Assembly (NCBI GenBank): GCA_023078685.1
Contig: JALGAS010000001.1
Span: forward strand, 2,108,001-2,172,000
Direction of reading: 5' to 3'
Source: Neopestalotiopsis rosae
Lineage: Eukaryota > Ascomycota > Sordariomycetes > Amphisphaeriales > Sporocadaceae
Length of the DNA stretch: 64,000 nt
The translations under genes were made by a program, and so were the position numbers. The notes under the pieces are model-generated. The model saw nothing but the letters and a program-made list of their open reading frames with translations. It was not told the origin of the DNA and did no database searches. This document shows positions 22,886-33,973 of the stretch, piece by piece. The stretch's first letter is position 1, and each line of letters starts with the position of its first letter.

Positions 22886-23445
22886 GATAGGGGAGCTCCA
22901 CGACAACGATATGCACACGATTCCAAAACAGAACCTCTGTTGTCTGTAGGACAGAAGAGTATTCTAGGAGAGTATCCCTGACCAGTATCCCAGCACAGAA
23001 GAGTGTCCCGCGTCTATAGAGTTTATCGCGCATATTCTTAGCCTGGGTCAAATGTGCTGTAATGTTCCGAAGGCCTGGACTAATATGGTTACATATTCTG
23101 GATCACGATCCATATTTGGCCACAGCGCCGGGTATTGAAGGTTTCCAGTGCAAGCAATTCGGGAGAAGGGGTACGTCCACACGACAACGATGAATGACGA
23201 CAAACGTTTCAGACAACAGCCATGGATTGTGGATCAAATGCCTATAGGCCGAAGTTATTCTGGGCCTTAGCTTCGGCCTCTCGGACGTCGATTGTGGAAT
23301 CTACGGTGGATATCTTTTGGGTGAAGTAAGAGTAGCAATAGTAACAGGGTTAGTCTGACTGATGTGGGTTTATGACCATAACCCGCTTCTTGGGCCGGGA
23401 CTTGGGATCCGCCATACTAGAATGGGAATAGCGATGCGCATGGAA
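22886..23445 (+). repeat. Dispersed repeat A, longest copy
   Basis: Head GGGGAGCTCCACGACAA, then the tail units CAGAACCTCTGTTGTCTGTAG and CCCAGCACAGAAGAGTGTCCC. Then comes a body with ATATGGTTACATA, GGGTATTGAAGG and, at the far end, GGGCCGGGACT and GCGATGCGCATGG. Body and end are shared with 51955-52235 and the body with 60890-61310, so this is the best guide to the full element (roughly 560 bp, or 680 bp with repeat B). No protein is encoded. It looks like a non-autonomous element. Confidence 0.75.
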
Positions 23446-24075
23446 ACCCTATGGAAATAGTGCACCGGGAAGCTCCATATTTCTTAAGCATCACCCGGTG
23501 CCGTGGCTCTTTTTTACCTGGCTATAAACGCACCAAAGCCGAGTATGCTGCTAGGAAAACGAACGTCGCATAAATAGATCAAGCGTATTGCATATCTGGA
23601 GTGGGCATCCATTGCGGAATAATAGACGAAATACAGACAACGTTCCTACTATCTGTTTGATGCATCATCTGGCGAGAGGATCGCTGTAGGCATGGTACTA
23701 CGAAAGCAATGTTTTGGAGACAAATCTCTACCATGTCGACTTCATGACTTAGAGCGGAAACGGACATAGGTCGCAAATACAAGGCATACACAAAATAGTC
23801 CCTAACTGGGATAAGGGGTGCAGTAGTTAGTGGTGCTAATGACGCGTGTCAATGGACCGGAGCATTGAGGGTAAAGCTGTAAATAGCATCTGGACCATGA
23901 TACGTGGTGGATGGGCCAGAAACGTACGCCAGCTGTGGCCAGGTGGGTTGTTGCCAGAGGCTTTCCAAGCACGTGCTTAGTAGAGCTTATTCCCTGTTTA
24001 CGTTTCGTTATTTTACGTCTCTCACGCATCACTCAATTTTGTATATCCTCCCATGAAGAAAAAAAATCACCAAAA
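23446..24075. other. Upstream region of the FunK1 gene
   Basis: No gene. An upstream in-frame ATG at 23911 would add 55 residues without domain character. The ATG at 24076 has a good context (CACCAAAAATGG). Confidence 0.45.
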
Positions 24076-26391
24076 ATGGTTCTTAGGGATGAACAGGTCA
24101 GGGTCATTGTGGACAACCCACTTGGCGACACCTTAAAGAGCGTTCGCGTGAAATTACGCGACTGCGCCGACGTGCTGTCGGAAGGCATTGTGGCGAATCT
24201 CTTAGGCGCGCTCGTTACTTCCTCAGCAGCACTCGACCTTCCCGCATCGGATGGAAATGAAGATGTTCCGGAGAAGCTACTTTTTTTACGGCGGAAAGTC
24301 CGGGGAGGTGCTATTCAACTCGACCAATTTCGCCCTCTTGTCCGCCACATTGTCAACAAATCGTCCGACATCGACGTTTGGCAAGCTGTTTTCAACATCA
24401 TCGAAACCCTCAGCCCCCTCACTCCACCTCCATCCAGCGTCGCCCCAACGTTTCGAGGAACACCGGTCAAGACCAGCTCGAGTCGACTTGCCGATAGCGA
24501 AACGCGCGATATCGTTGAAGGCGAGCTTTTCCAGGAGATAAAACACTGCACCTTCCGCAATGTGGGTGGCTTCTGGGACAAGTTTTTCGACCCCAAGAGC
24601 TGGAGCGAAGAACAAAACGCCATGTTAAAGGGGATGTTGACAGCGCATGATGGAAAGAGATGGACGAACTTCCCCACTATACCTGACGAGAAGCCCGTCT
24701 GGGACTGGCTTCGCTCCCTGGAAGAACAATTCCTGGTCGACGCGCCATTCAAGTTCCATACTACCAAGACTGCCGCCCAATTTCAGAAACGGAAAGGTCA
24801 GATGGATCTGTTTCTGCAGAAGACAGCCACTCAACCCGATAGTACATTTTGTTTCAAAGACGTCCTTGTCGTTGGGGAGCAGAAGAAGTCCTACGACACC
24901 AGCAGGTTCAAGGCCGACCTCCTCCAGCTTGCGCGTTATGTACGAGGTGTCTTCGCCGACCAGCCGACGCGCCGATTTGTCCACGCCTTTTTTCTCTGCG
25001 CTTCCAAAATGGAACTCTGGATTTTCGATCGGTCGGGTGCTTACAGCTCGGGCCCCTTCGACATTCACGACGAGCCGGACCAGTTTGCGCGCGCTCTTGT
25101 TGGCTATACTACGATGGATGATAATGCTATGGGCCTCGACACATTCGTTGAGCGGCAGGGTGTGCATCGCTATGTCACATTAGACGATGCAAACGGAGAA
25201 GAAACAAGTGTCAAGCTAGAGAGGGCGATGGTCAGGCAGGCGGCCATCGTTTGCCGCGGGACGACGTGCTATGAGACTCAGAATAGCAACGTTGCTAAAT
25301 TTGCATGGGCATCGGATAAACGGAAGTTAGAGGTGGAACACCTGAATCTAGCACAAGCAATGGGTGTCGAAGGCGTGGCGAGAGTCGTGGCGCATCGTCA
25401 GATCACTACCATTGCAGAGATGCGGGAGGGACTGCAGTTCTCAACGGCTCACCGGTTTCGGGGCGAAGCGGTTTATTTTGACGATCTACCGTCGGCTACA
25501 GCAAGCATACCGCCGGCTGCAGCAAGCACAGACACATCAAGCAAGCGCAAGTCATCGTCGGACCACACCAACGACGCGTCTGGATACAAGAAGCGGCGGT
25601 CCAACAGTCAAAGATCGTTTCCGGCTACAAAGATTAATGATCTGCTGTCGATGGACGATACTACGCCGAGCCTGTATACACCTGGCGAGGAACTGTGGGA
25701 GAATAGGATCTACTCCTGCCTCGTCATCTCACCAGCCGGCCGTGTCATCAGCGAGTTTGCGACCACCAAGGAACTGCTAGAGTCCACACGAGACGCGACC
25801 AGAGCACATCAGTCTCTCTACGTCAAGGCCAAGATCCTCCACCGCGATATCTCGTCCAATAACATGATTATCACGAAGCCCGAGCCGGCAGATGGGTTCA
25901 AGGGTATGCTCATCGACCTTGATTTGGCCAAAGTGAGAGATAGCGGCCCAAGTGGTGCACGGCACCAGACCGGCACGATGCAGTTTATGGCCGTCGAGGT
26001 GCTGCGCAAGGCCGATCACACATACCGCCACGACCTTGAATCGTTCTTCTACGTCTTGCTCTGGATGTGCGCTCGCCAGTCGTGGAGGAACGGTTTTGGT
26101 GGTGTAGAGAAGCCACCCAAAGAGAGTCTCCTTCGGAGTTGGGAGATTGGTAGCTTCAAAAGCATTGCGGCTGCCAAGGCAGGTCATATGACTGCAGACG
26201 GTCTCGACTTGATCATGAGCGAGTTTCCAAAAGCCTTCGATGGGGTGAAGCCCCTCTGTCTCAAGCTTAGGGACATACTCTTCCCCTTCGGCCAGGACTT
26301 TAGAATGAGCTTTGGAACTCCTGCAGGAGACCCAGATCAACTCTACAGGCCCATTTTAGCCGCCTACGATGAAGCCATTAGCCAGCTTTAA
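24076..26391 (+). CDS. FunK1-type fungal protein kinase
   Basis: 771 residues without introns. The family is a fungus-specific branch of the protein kinase superfamily. N-terminal about 200 residues are family-specific, helical. The kinase part is spread out: the glycine loop region lies near VCRGTTCYE with a lysine in AKFAW; a Ser/Lys-rich insert (about residues 485-520) follows. The catalytic loop HRDISSNN begins at residue 589. The metal site reads DLDLA (D614) instead of DFG, as is usual in this family. The activation segment ends GTMQFMAVEVL, followed by HDLESFFYVLLWMC. All key residues for catalysis appear present. The start at 24076 is chosen for its context over the upstream ATG at 23911. 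FunK1 genes are expanded in mushrooms and scattered in ascomycetes; substrates are unknown. Confidence 0.92.
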   Translation: MVLRDEQVRVIVDNPLGDTLKSVRVKLRDCADVLSEGIVANLLGALVTSSAALDLPASDGNEDVPEKLLFLRRKVRGGAIQLDQFRPLVRHIVNKSSDIDVWQAVFNIIETLSPLTPPPSSVAPTFRGTPVKTSSSRLADSETRDIVEGELFQEIKHCTFRNVGGFWDKFFDPKSWSEEQNAMLKGMLTAHDGKRWTNFPTIPDEKPVWDWLRSLEEQFLVDAPFKFHTTKTAAQFQKRKGQMDLFLQKTATQPDSTFCFKDVLVVGEQKKSYDTSRFKADLLQLARYVRGVFADQPTRRFVHAFFLCASKMELWIFDRSGAYSSGPFDIHDEPDQFARALVGYTTMDDNAMGLDTFVERQGVHRYVTLDDANGEETSVKLERAMVRQAAIVCRGTTCYETQNSNVAKFAWASDKRKLEVEHLNLAQAMGVEGVARVVAHRQITTIAEMREGLQFSTAHRFRGEAVYFDDLPSATASIPPAAASTDTSSKRKSSSDHTNDASGYKKRRSNSQRSFPATKINDLLSMDDTTPSLYTPGEELWENRIYSCLVISPAGRVISEFATTKELLESTRDATRAHQSLYVKAKILHRDISSNNMIITKPEPADGFKGMLIDLDLAKVRDSGPSGARHQTGTMQFMAVEVLRKADHTYRHDLESFFYVLLWMCARQSWRNGFGGVEKPPKESLLRSWEIGSFKSIAAAKAGHMTADGLDLIMSEFPKAFDGVKPLCLKLRDILFPFGQDFRMSFGTPAGDPDQLYRPILAAYDEAISQL

Positions 26392-27734
26392 GCATTGTCA
26401 GAGATGGCATAAGGGGGTGGGAACTATTCACCATGTCCAGCGAAGGCCCCCACGAGCAAATCCATTTTTCGATGCCCACTATAGTTTAGATAGCGTTCGC
26501 AAGTTGTTGCATACATCTTAGAGGCCACACGTAGCCAATGCCAAAAGCAAAAAAATATTAACAGTATATGAAGAACAAACAGGGGCATTCCCAGATTCAT
26601 TGCCAATGGACCAACACATTCAGAAAGGTCCACCGGTAAAATGTCTAGCACATACGTGACAGAAGCTATTATGGTACCCAGAGGAAATAATGCTGCCGAC
26701 TATTTTGGGAACCCGTCCAAAATATTTTACAGTATGCATAACAGAACCCAAATGATTTGGTACTGTATCCCGTCTGGAGCCTATGTTGCACCGCCCATCT
26801 GCCTTAATGAAACAAAATGCGGTACCACTAAAGGATGCCTCTCTGGGTTCCCCGATATCGGTCTTGGAAAATAACATTATCAAATGAACTTCTGATAGAA
26901 ATATACTCAAGCGGGATTCATGCCACAAGTAACATTAGTGCTAAAGTCATCATGTGCTTATTGAAAATGGTCATGCGAGAAACAACGAAGCGGGCCACAG
27001 TACTCTAAAACCCCAAACGAACGCTTAAGAGGGTGTTGTGCCGAAAAGGGAATTCCTTGTTCATGACGCTGGGCGGTGAAGGAACCTCGGTCTCACGGGC
27101 ATATGTGGAATCCGTTCGTGGAAGGAAACGAGCCATGAAGTAATGCCGAATTCGTCATCACAGTCCTCGTATAATTCATGCTCCACTGTCCCTGCCACAG
27201 ATCAAACGCACATGAAAACAAGGGGTTATAATGGATCAGAAAGTAAGGAGTCAGGCAAAGTTGAACTTTAGAGCCCATGAAGTCTCCAGCTCGTATCTTG
27301 GACTATGAAGCTATCCATAGACGTTGGCCGGTGAAGCCGCAAAATGCGACGGGTGGTGGGCCCTGCTTTCACGGACCTCGAAACAAGCAAACTGCATCAG
27401 CCTCCGTCCTTGAGCACAAGCCTTGCAGTGTGTGCTGGCCATCCGTACGTGGTGGTCCAATTCGAGTTTGGGCGCTTCATCACGCGAAGCGGAAACGGAG
27501 GAGCGAGATGCCAAAAGTACAGTTTACACCCGCTGTCTTACGGTGGAGATTGATTTTTCAGGCAGCAAGCTGACGCGATATGCCTTTCTCGGAGCGTATC
27601 AGCCAGCGATGATGGACCTCGATCTAGGGGCCTTGGTTTTCTGCAACCTATTCATGACGCATCGGCGGAGACTGTTGTCTGGGGAAGTCGTGCTGATAGA
27701 ACGACAAGGGTGAACGACTGCGCTGTGTTCCAAC
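26392..27734. other. Gene-poor stretch
   Basis: No supported gene. Around 27423-27713 the + strand is open for 96 codons (LTRYAFLGAYQPAMMDLDLG) with some coding character but no domain and no obvious start. It may be part of a lost gene next to the inverted repeat at 27735. Confidence 0.35.
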
Positions 27735-27870
27735 CTGTTTGCGACCATGGCTTTCTGGGCCTAGTGCATGTGGGGGCAAAGTCGGGCATCCAACGACCAG
27801 TTGGCACGGAAAAATGACTCGATTCTTTCCGTGTTCTGTCGAGCATGCTCGCTCACTTGCGGTCCGACCC
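27735..27870 (+). repeat. Inverted repeat, left copy
   Basis: Shares, in reverse complement, about 135 bp with 31530-31675: GTTTGCGACCATGGCT, CTAGTGCATGTGGGGGCAAAG, TTTCCGTGT and a GCTCGCT block. Near its inner end the motif GCGGTCCGACCCAGAAG appears in the opposite orientation relative to the partner, so a short inversion has happened inside one copy. Confidence 0.8.
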
Positions 27871-28969
27871 AGAAGCGCACAATGAGTGTTGGTGAATGAC
27901 GCCGTGTCGTCGACCTGGCGATTCCGTCGGCAAGATTAAAGAGAAGATAAACCGGTCCCGCCACGATCTATAGTAAGCTGAGATGTGTTGTTTCCAGAGG
28001 TCGCCGAAAATGGAATGATGGACGTCAGCACGAACCAGGAAAGTCGTTGGAAAGCTGCGTCGAGACAATTGTCTGTCGTGCTATCTTCTGTAAACTCTAA
28101 CGTTGGTTGCACCTTCCGCAAGACTCGGAGATGATTTCCATAAGAGATTTATCATACCCGAGAAAAGTGTGATATGCACAATAATTCAACGATGACGCTA
28201 TGGAAAGTTGATGGTAGGTGGTTATGGTAATATCTCTGCAATGTCTCTTTCTAGAGATTGCCTCGAATGTTGATATTTTGGAAAATTTGTAATGCCGCTG
28301 CGCGGATGGAATCAAATACCAGAGTCGTTTTATGATGATCACAGAATAGGCTAGCCAGGAAATTTCCCTCACAAGCTCCAGTGAGGCTGGGTTAAAGTCG
28401 TCGCGGGAGAAGTCACTGATCCGTAATAGAATTCTCGTCTGTAGTTTAACTCCACATTTGGAGCAGGATATGTAACACATTGATCAACTAACTAGCAACT
28501 ATGCTATTCAATCAAATGGCTACGTCAGAAACTGGTTCCCATGCTATTATCTGATTACAGCTGATATATAACATAAGTCCATGTGCGGAAGTGTTGCCTA
28601 ATCAGTATGATCCATCTAAGGTTTTCCTGCTGGCGTATCTCGCACATCTAAGAAGATTGGAAGGTATGAATATGGCCAGGGCCATGGGGATGCGGAAGTC
28701 TATCCCTGCTCGTCGGGGGCAGGATACGTCTGCGTATACTGATTACCGAGGTCGTTCTAAATTTTGTTCAACTCAAACAATTCAACCCGAAAACAAGTGG
28801 ATAGATAGACTTACCCATATACTGCTACTACTGCTCATATTCCACACTATCGCATCCAGAAAGACATCCTGGTTTTCTCCTTCGAAAGACCAGGTTATAG
28901 CACTAACGCCAGATGAGGAACTTTCTATTGTGTCAGCGATTGTTCATGCTGGGTGCACTTGTTGATATT
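27871..28969. other. Downstream flank of the Zn2Cys6 gene
   Basis: No supported gene. Minus-strand frames of 60-127 codons in 27853-28480 and a 124-codon + strand frame at 28591-28965 show no domains. Confidence 0.35.
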
Positions 28970-30919
28970 TTAAATGACGGATGGCAAAACGGTTGATAGA
29001 GAGAAGGACAAAAAGAAGGAAGAAAACAACAAATCATACCAGGAAGAGTGATCTGCTAGTGGACCTAAGTGCTTATCGCCTAGAGCATAAGCAGGGTAGG
29101 CTCGTTGAAGCACGCCACAGAATATGGCATAGAGCCATTGAGCCTCTGGAGGAACCCCGTGACTCCTAGCCTCTTGCCAAAATTCAATCGAACATCCGAG
29201 CTGATGACATAGCTCGGGCTGGGGAACGGCCTGTGAGTCTCCCTCAGCTGTTGTTGGTCGCATCGATTGTATGGAACGAGACAGCTCCTGGCATACAATT
29301 GTCGTTGCCAGAAGAAAGTCATACATCACCAATGGATCAAGTTCCCATCTACCTTCTTGCGACCGACGGTTTTCAAGGAGAGCCTCTTGGATCTTGAGAA
29401 CCTCGACGGCAGAGCTGACGCATCGTAAGCGTGACTTCTTTGCAGAGGGGCTCTGATCATTTATCTTCTCAGCCAGGAGGGACCATCGGTTAAGCACGAT
29501 CTTGGCGGTATGATAGATGATTGACAGTGAGTGTTGGAGAGTCAAAAGTTGAAGTCCACTTCCACTCGACGTAGGACTAGATACTTTCCTATGTGCGTTG
29601 TCGAGTAGTACGTCGAATTTATCGATCTCCTTCAAAGTGATGCACTCTCTGTAGAATATGGCAAGCCCGATCTCTGTCGATACCCTTTGAAGCTCTCGCT
29701 TCAGGATGAGAGGGAGTACTGGCGTAGACTGGGTCAATGGCCGCGGGGGAGGAAGGTTAGCGCGATGATCTAGCGGCATGTCGGCATCAAGTAAGTTCGT
29801 GGGAGCCTCTGTTTGGAACTCGGGACGAACCATTTGTGTCTGATTGCAGTAGAAACTAATATGGTATTTCAAAGACTGCAGGTTTTCCCATGCTCTCTTG
29901 CGATATTCGATTTGCATTTCGGAAAGGCCCAAGCCTTCCAGGCTCGGATCTCGAGGGTTCGCATAGCCGGACGACTGGGCCAGGCCAATCGCTTGCGCGA
30001 GTGCTGCGAAGCCCCGCTTCAGATCGGGCTTGCAATATACCAAAGTTGCGATGCGCACAACAGCCGCTTCTACCTTGTATTTTCCTGGCGTTTCGAGGTC
30101 AATGTGGTGGGCACATTGATAGCACCTGTCAATAAACACCTCGAGCATGTGGCTGGTGGAGCCGAGATGGCCGGGAAGATGTTCGTCCCGGAGGTCAAGA
30201 TACAAAGCTGTCAAGGCCAAGCATCCGTAGACGAGAGCCATCAACGACAGGGCATCAGCTTGATACCAGGCCTCAGGGTGGCTAGTGAAGTGTTTCCACT
30301 ACCTATATTAGTAGTTGAGCTACAAGTGTTGAGAAAAGGCACTACTCACTTCGCCGAAGAGGGTATCCGCATGTAGCATGCCTGAAAGGTTGTAAGAGAA
30401 AGAGACAAGATATAGAAGACAAAAAAAGGCGTGGAAGTGCTGAGAGTTTCTCCTAGATGGCTACTTACTACTTATTGGATCCCCAAGCTCAAAGAATACA
30501 GGGAGCGTGGACCTAATAATACTTTCGATATTCGGCGTCGACAGGTCGGCAAGCTGCAGCTGATACTCGAAATCTGCTGTGTTCCGAGGAGTAGAAGATA
30601 CCTGCTGAGCAGATGCGGAGGAGATTCTACGTTGGATTGCGGGTTCCCCGAGCCCCGTGAGGCAATTGATCAATCCTGGCCGTTCTTCGAAGTGAGTCGT
30701 TATATCTGCGTCGTACGTGCAATGACTTTGACGCCTGATACATGCGTCGCACGGGCTCTCGTGGTTGCACTTGGATCTGTCGGAATGTGAGAAGGGTGCA
30801 ATTGCGACTGAAAACATATTAACGTACTTCTTCTGTCGGCAGGTTTGGCAGGACCTGGGCTGACGCTGTCTTGGTGTTCCTCGCAGTCCTGGGTGATGTG
30901 CTTCGAAAGCTTTCTTCAT
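28970..30919 (-). CDS. Zn2Cys6 transcription factor with fungal TF domain
   Basis: A binuclear zinc-cluster regulator. Four exons, 30919-30828, 30776-30469, 30381-30350 and 30298-28970, join in phase and give 586 residues. The first intron (GTACGT...GACAG) splits the DNA-binding domain; splicing restores C-x2-C-x6-C-x5-C-x2-C-x6-C (SCQTCRQKKSKC to SHC). The rest carries the fungal middle homology region, for example WYQADALSLMALVYGCLALT and RKRAWENLQSLKYHISFYC. The C terminus (SSFFLSFSLSTVLPSVI) is odd and may be read into an intron, since TCCTG|GTATGA near residue 565 is a possible donor. Target genes are unknown; no cluster of metabolic genes is adjacent. The gene lies inside an inverted repeat pair (27735-27870 and 31530-31675). 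Confidence 0.88.
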
Positions 30920-31529
30920 GGTGACTCTATCACTCTCAACCAGTAGTTAGTTGGTATCCCAAACAAGATGTAGGCACGAGCGTAGGTAGACTGAGGTGCT
31001 GATCGTAGAAACACTCGATCCATCCTTGACTGCCAGCAACTTCTTACATTAATAGCCAAGCTTCGCACCAGGGAGCTGCTTACAGTACATGTATTGATCA
31101 TTTTCGTACTGGCGTTGGTATCAAAATGTCTTCTCTAGCGCCGTGAGTTGGGCTGGGAACCCCAGACTACAGTTTGGGATCGTCTCCACCGCAAGCCATG
31201 TTGGTGCAAACTTGACCTGCCTTGAATACAAGATCATGTAGGATTGTCCAGGAACGACGCTACGTACAATCGCAAATGGGCGACAAGCAGTATGGCATGG
31301 AACTGTCGCAAAGTTGACTGCCGGGTCAGACGACGGACAACATGATATCCTTCCGTACTCTTGGATAAGGACAAACACGCAGCTGCGACTGCAATTCCAA
31401 CCTAGTTCTAGACCCGAGCCCAGCAGAGCGTTCGGCTCCACAAAAGAGAGCGAACATTTGCAGCTCCATGTCCCGATCCTTTGTCGAGTGGTCGGTATGC
31501 CTTTGGGCCATGCAACAGACGCCCGTACT
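30920..31529. other. Upstream region of the Zn2Cys6 gene
   Basis: No gene supported. Minus-strand open frames up to 170 codons here carry no recognisable domain and overlap the repeat arm. Confidence 0.4.
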
Positions 31530-31675
31530 GCGGTCCGACCCAGAAGTGCAAGCGAGCGCGCACGCTTGACAGGACACGGAAATGACTTGAGACATTTTTG
31601 CATGCCGGCTTGCTTTGGACTTTGCCCCCACATGCACTAGACCCAGACAGCCATGGTCGCAAACATGTTGGTGCT
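31530..31675 (-). repeat. Inverted repeat, right copy
   Basis: Partner of 27735-27870 (see there). The homology ends at CATGTTTGCGACC on the reverse complement, immediately before unrelated sequence, so the outer border is sharp on both sides. Confidence 0.8.
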
Positions 31676-33189
31676 TTTGTCTACCTTTGTTTGCCTTTTT
31701 CACGGACCCGGAGCTCCACACCTAGTCTCTCTCCTTTCCTCCTTTCGCAAGTCCATGTAGTAGGATCTGTTGAATAAGCAGCCCTTACACTTTGTTTGCC
31801 TTTTTCTCCAGGAGACTTCAGCGAGGAGACTTCCAGGCGTTGGCAACGACCAAGAGCCAACCTGTCCATCGCCTGGTCCAGGTGAAATAAATCATGACTC
31901 GTGTGATTCAATAACGACATCGTATTTGTTTGCCGGTAATGCATCAGCTACCTTAATAACACTCAGATCCAGAGAGCTCCAGCGAGGGCCGACGTTGCAA
32001 TTCCACAACACATCCTGTATCGTGATCGCAGCTGTACACCTGCAAGTTGTCTAATCGATATTGACATTATGCTCTTGCACAGTGCTTTTACCGTACATCG
32101 TCGGTGTGTGTCGTAGAGGAATTCGTTATGCTTCGTTCGAGAGAGAATGTGACATGAGTAAAGGTTCTTCCGTCAATGCTGGAAACGTACTGCAAGCACA
32201 GATCCGTCCACTGTTCTCGCATGTGCTGCTTTCTTGTTGCGATAGTTCATGTCCCGACAGTCTGGTACACTAAAGACAGGAATGTCAGGGGAGCTCCATG
32301 AGATTTATACAATTCCGGAAGAGAACCCTTGTGACGTACGGGGCCAGCTTGTGCCCAATATGGAAGGATATCCAGCAGCTACTTTAGCGTCTTCAGCCAA
32401 GTCCTACGTAACGAACGATGTAATATCCGACTCCCCACTATAGTTGAATTTTAGAGTTTGGCTTGCGCAGTCTAGTGCCACCTAGGGTCTGCTAAAGTGA
32501 ATCAGCACTGTTAGCCCAAACGTCGATATTGGGATTGGTATAGGTAGAAATCGTTAGCCATGGACCGTCTCGAGGTCTTTTCGAGCCCATGCACACGCCC
32601 ACGTGAAGTACACTTGATGCGTGGCAACCAGCAGTTCCGTCCTTGCCGACATAATCAGAGATTGCCCGAGATATTTACGGTATCCTTGAAACTCACACAA
32701 TTGAATCCCAAACACAATGTGAAGCAAGACAATTCGTAGCTGTTATGTGCTCTGCTCAACATACACAAAACTGTTTTAATCACCCTACTCGGACTCTGCC
32801 TTTCACTGGAAGTCTCTCGGCACAATAACATATTTCATGCGCAATCTATCTCATGAGACCCCGAACGTGGCAATCAGACTCACGATGGAAATCTTAGTCA
32901 AAGTTCAGCTTATATGAAAAGGTTCGAAAGCCGGCTTCGGGATTCAGGGACACTGAGTTCGAGCTATGCCGGGTCGACGGAAGCCCGCAGTCCAGGCTTA
33001 TGTGGGTCCTAACTCCAGGATCCGGATACGGAGCTCGAAACGGATGCTGTCATCGGAGTGACAAGGTAGAAGGATTTATCTGTAGAAGGATTTATCTACA
33101 CAATTGACAAGACGCATGAAAAAGAGAAAGAAATCGACGTACTGTGAAGGATGGATACTTCATACCTGTGGGTAGGTAGGCAGCCTTGG
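31676..33189. other. Gene-poor stretch with short repeat A piece
   Basis: No gene. TTTGTTTGCCTTTTTC occurs twice (31687 and 31795). The span 32245-32345 is a short copy of repeat A (CCCGACAGTCTGGTACAC, CAGGAATGTCAGGGGAGCTC, AATTCCGGAAGAGAACCC); it lacks the CAGAAGAGTAT tail units. The remainder to 33189 shows nothing. Confidence 0.5.
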
Positions 33190-33510
33190 AAGCCGGCTAC
33201 AGAGAGTGTTCCCTCCATGACCGCCAACACATGTTTGTTCTTCTTCAAGGGTGCATGATCATGACTACATGGATGACCGAAAGCAACTGGGGCTGTACCT
33301 GTACTATGTAATCCTTGTCCAGTGCATGTCAATAACCCCATACCAGGCAGCAAATCACAGGAGTTCCCTACACTCCATTCCCGCGTTCCATAGCTTGTTC
33401 AATACTCTGTAGGTATAGCCACTCTGTTAGCCTATAATAGCTATGCCGGCTATGACTTCCAATTTGCACTGCCTTATGAGCTGGATTTTGGCTCAACGTG
33501 ATGATGCCAT
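33190..33510. repeat. Dispersed repeat C, copy 2
   Basis: The homologue of 11041-11360, same orientation. Many of the differences are transitions, and both copies are non-coding now. See copy 1. Confidence 0.6.
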
Positions 33511-33973
33511 CTCCCTTGCGTGAATGCAAACAATGAATTTTCCTGAACACCTATGATACTGTGATTGTTTCCGCATTCTCCGTCTAGGAAGCCCCTGTCG
33601 ATACATGGTTCTTACAAAGCCTCATCCCTCGGCGAGGGTATCCGGCCTATAATTCTGGAAACCCTCTTGTTGCCGTAATTTTGATAGCATAATACCACGT
33701 ACAGTACAACGTATTGTGTGATCCAAATCTGAGGTCTTCGCTAGTTGGCTTGCATAGCCTACTCGAGACAATGTAGTTTCCTATTTTCTTTCTTATTCTC
33801 TTCGTTTGTTGAGGTACTCAGTACATTCAAGCAAACATGGTTTATTAAACCTTTTGTATTGTAGAATACGCAGGTATGTACCATGCTTTTTACTCAAATA
33901 ATTGAGTCAAGGCCAACCTTTTGAATCCGATCTCATTTTCTGGCACCTGGCTATTTGTATAGCCTTCAGTACG
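33511..33973. other. Intergenic
   Basis: No feature seen in this AT-rich stretch. Confidence 0.4.

Noticed and set aside
24286..25167. Long open frames (109-180 codons) antisense and in other frames to the FunK1 gene
   Set aside because: Shadows of a GC-rich intron-free gene; no domain or start context.
29813..30376. 187-codon + strand frame at 29.8-30.4 kb
   Set aside because: Antisense to the middle homology region of the Zn2Cys6 gene.
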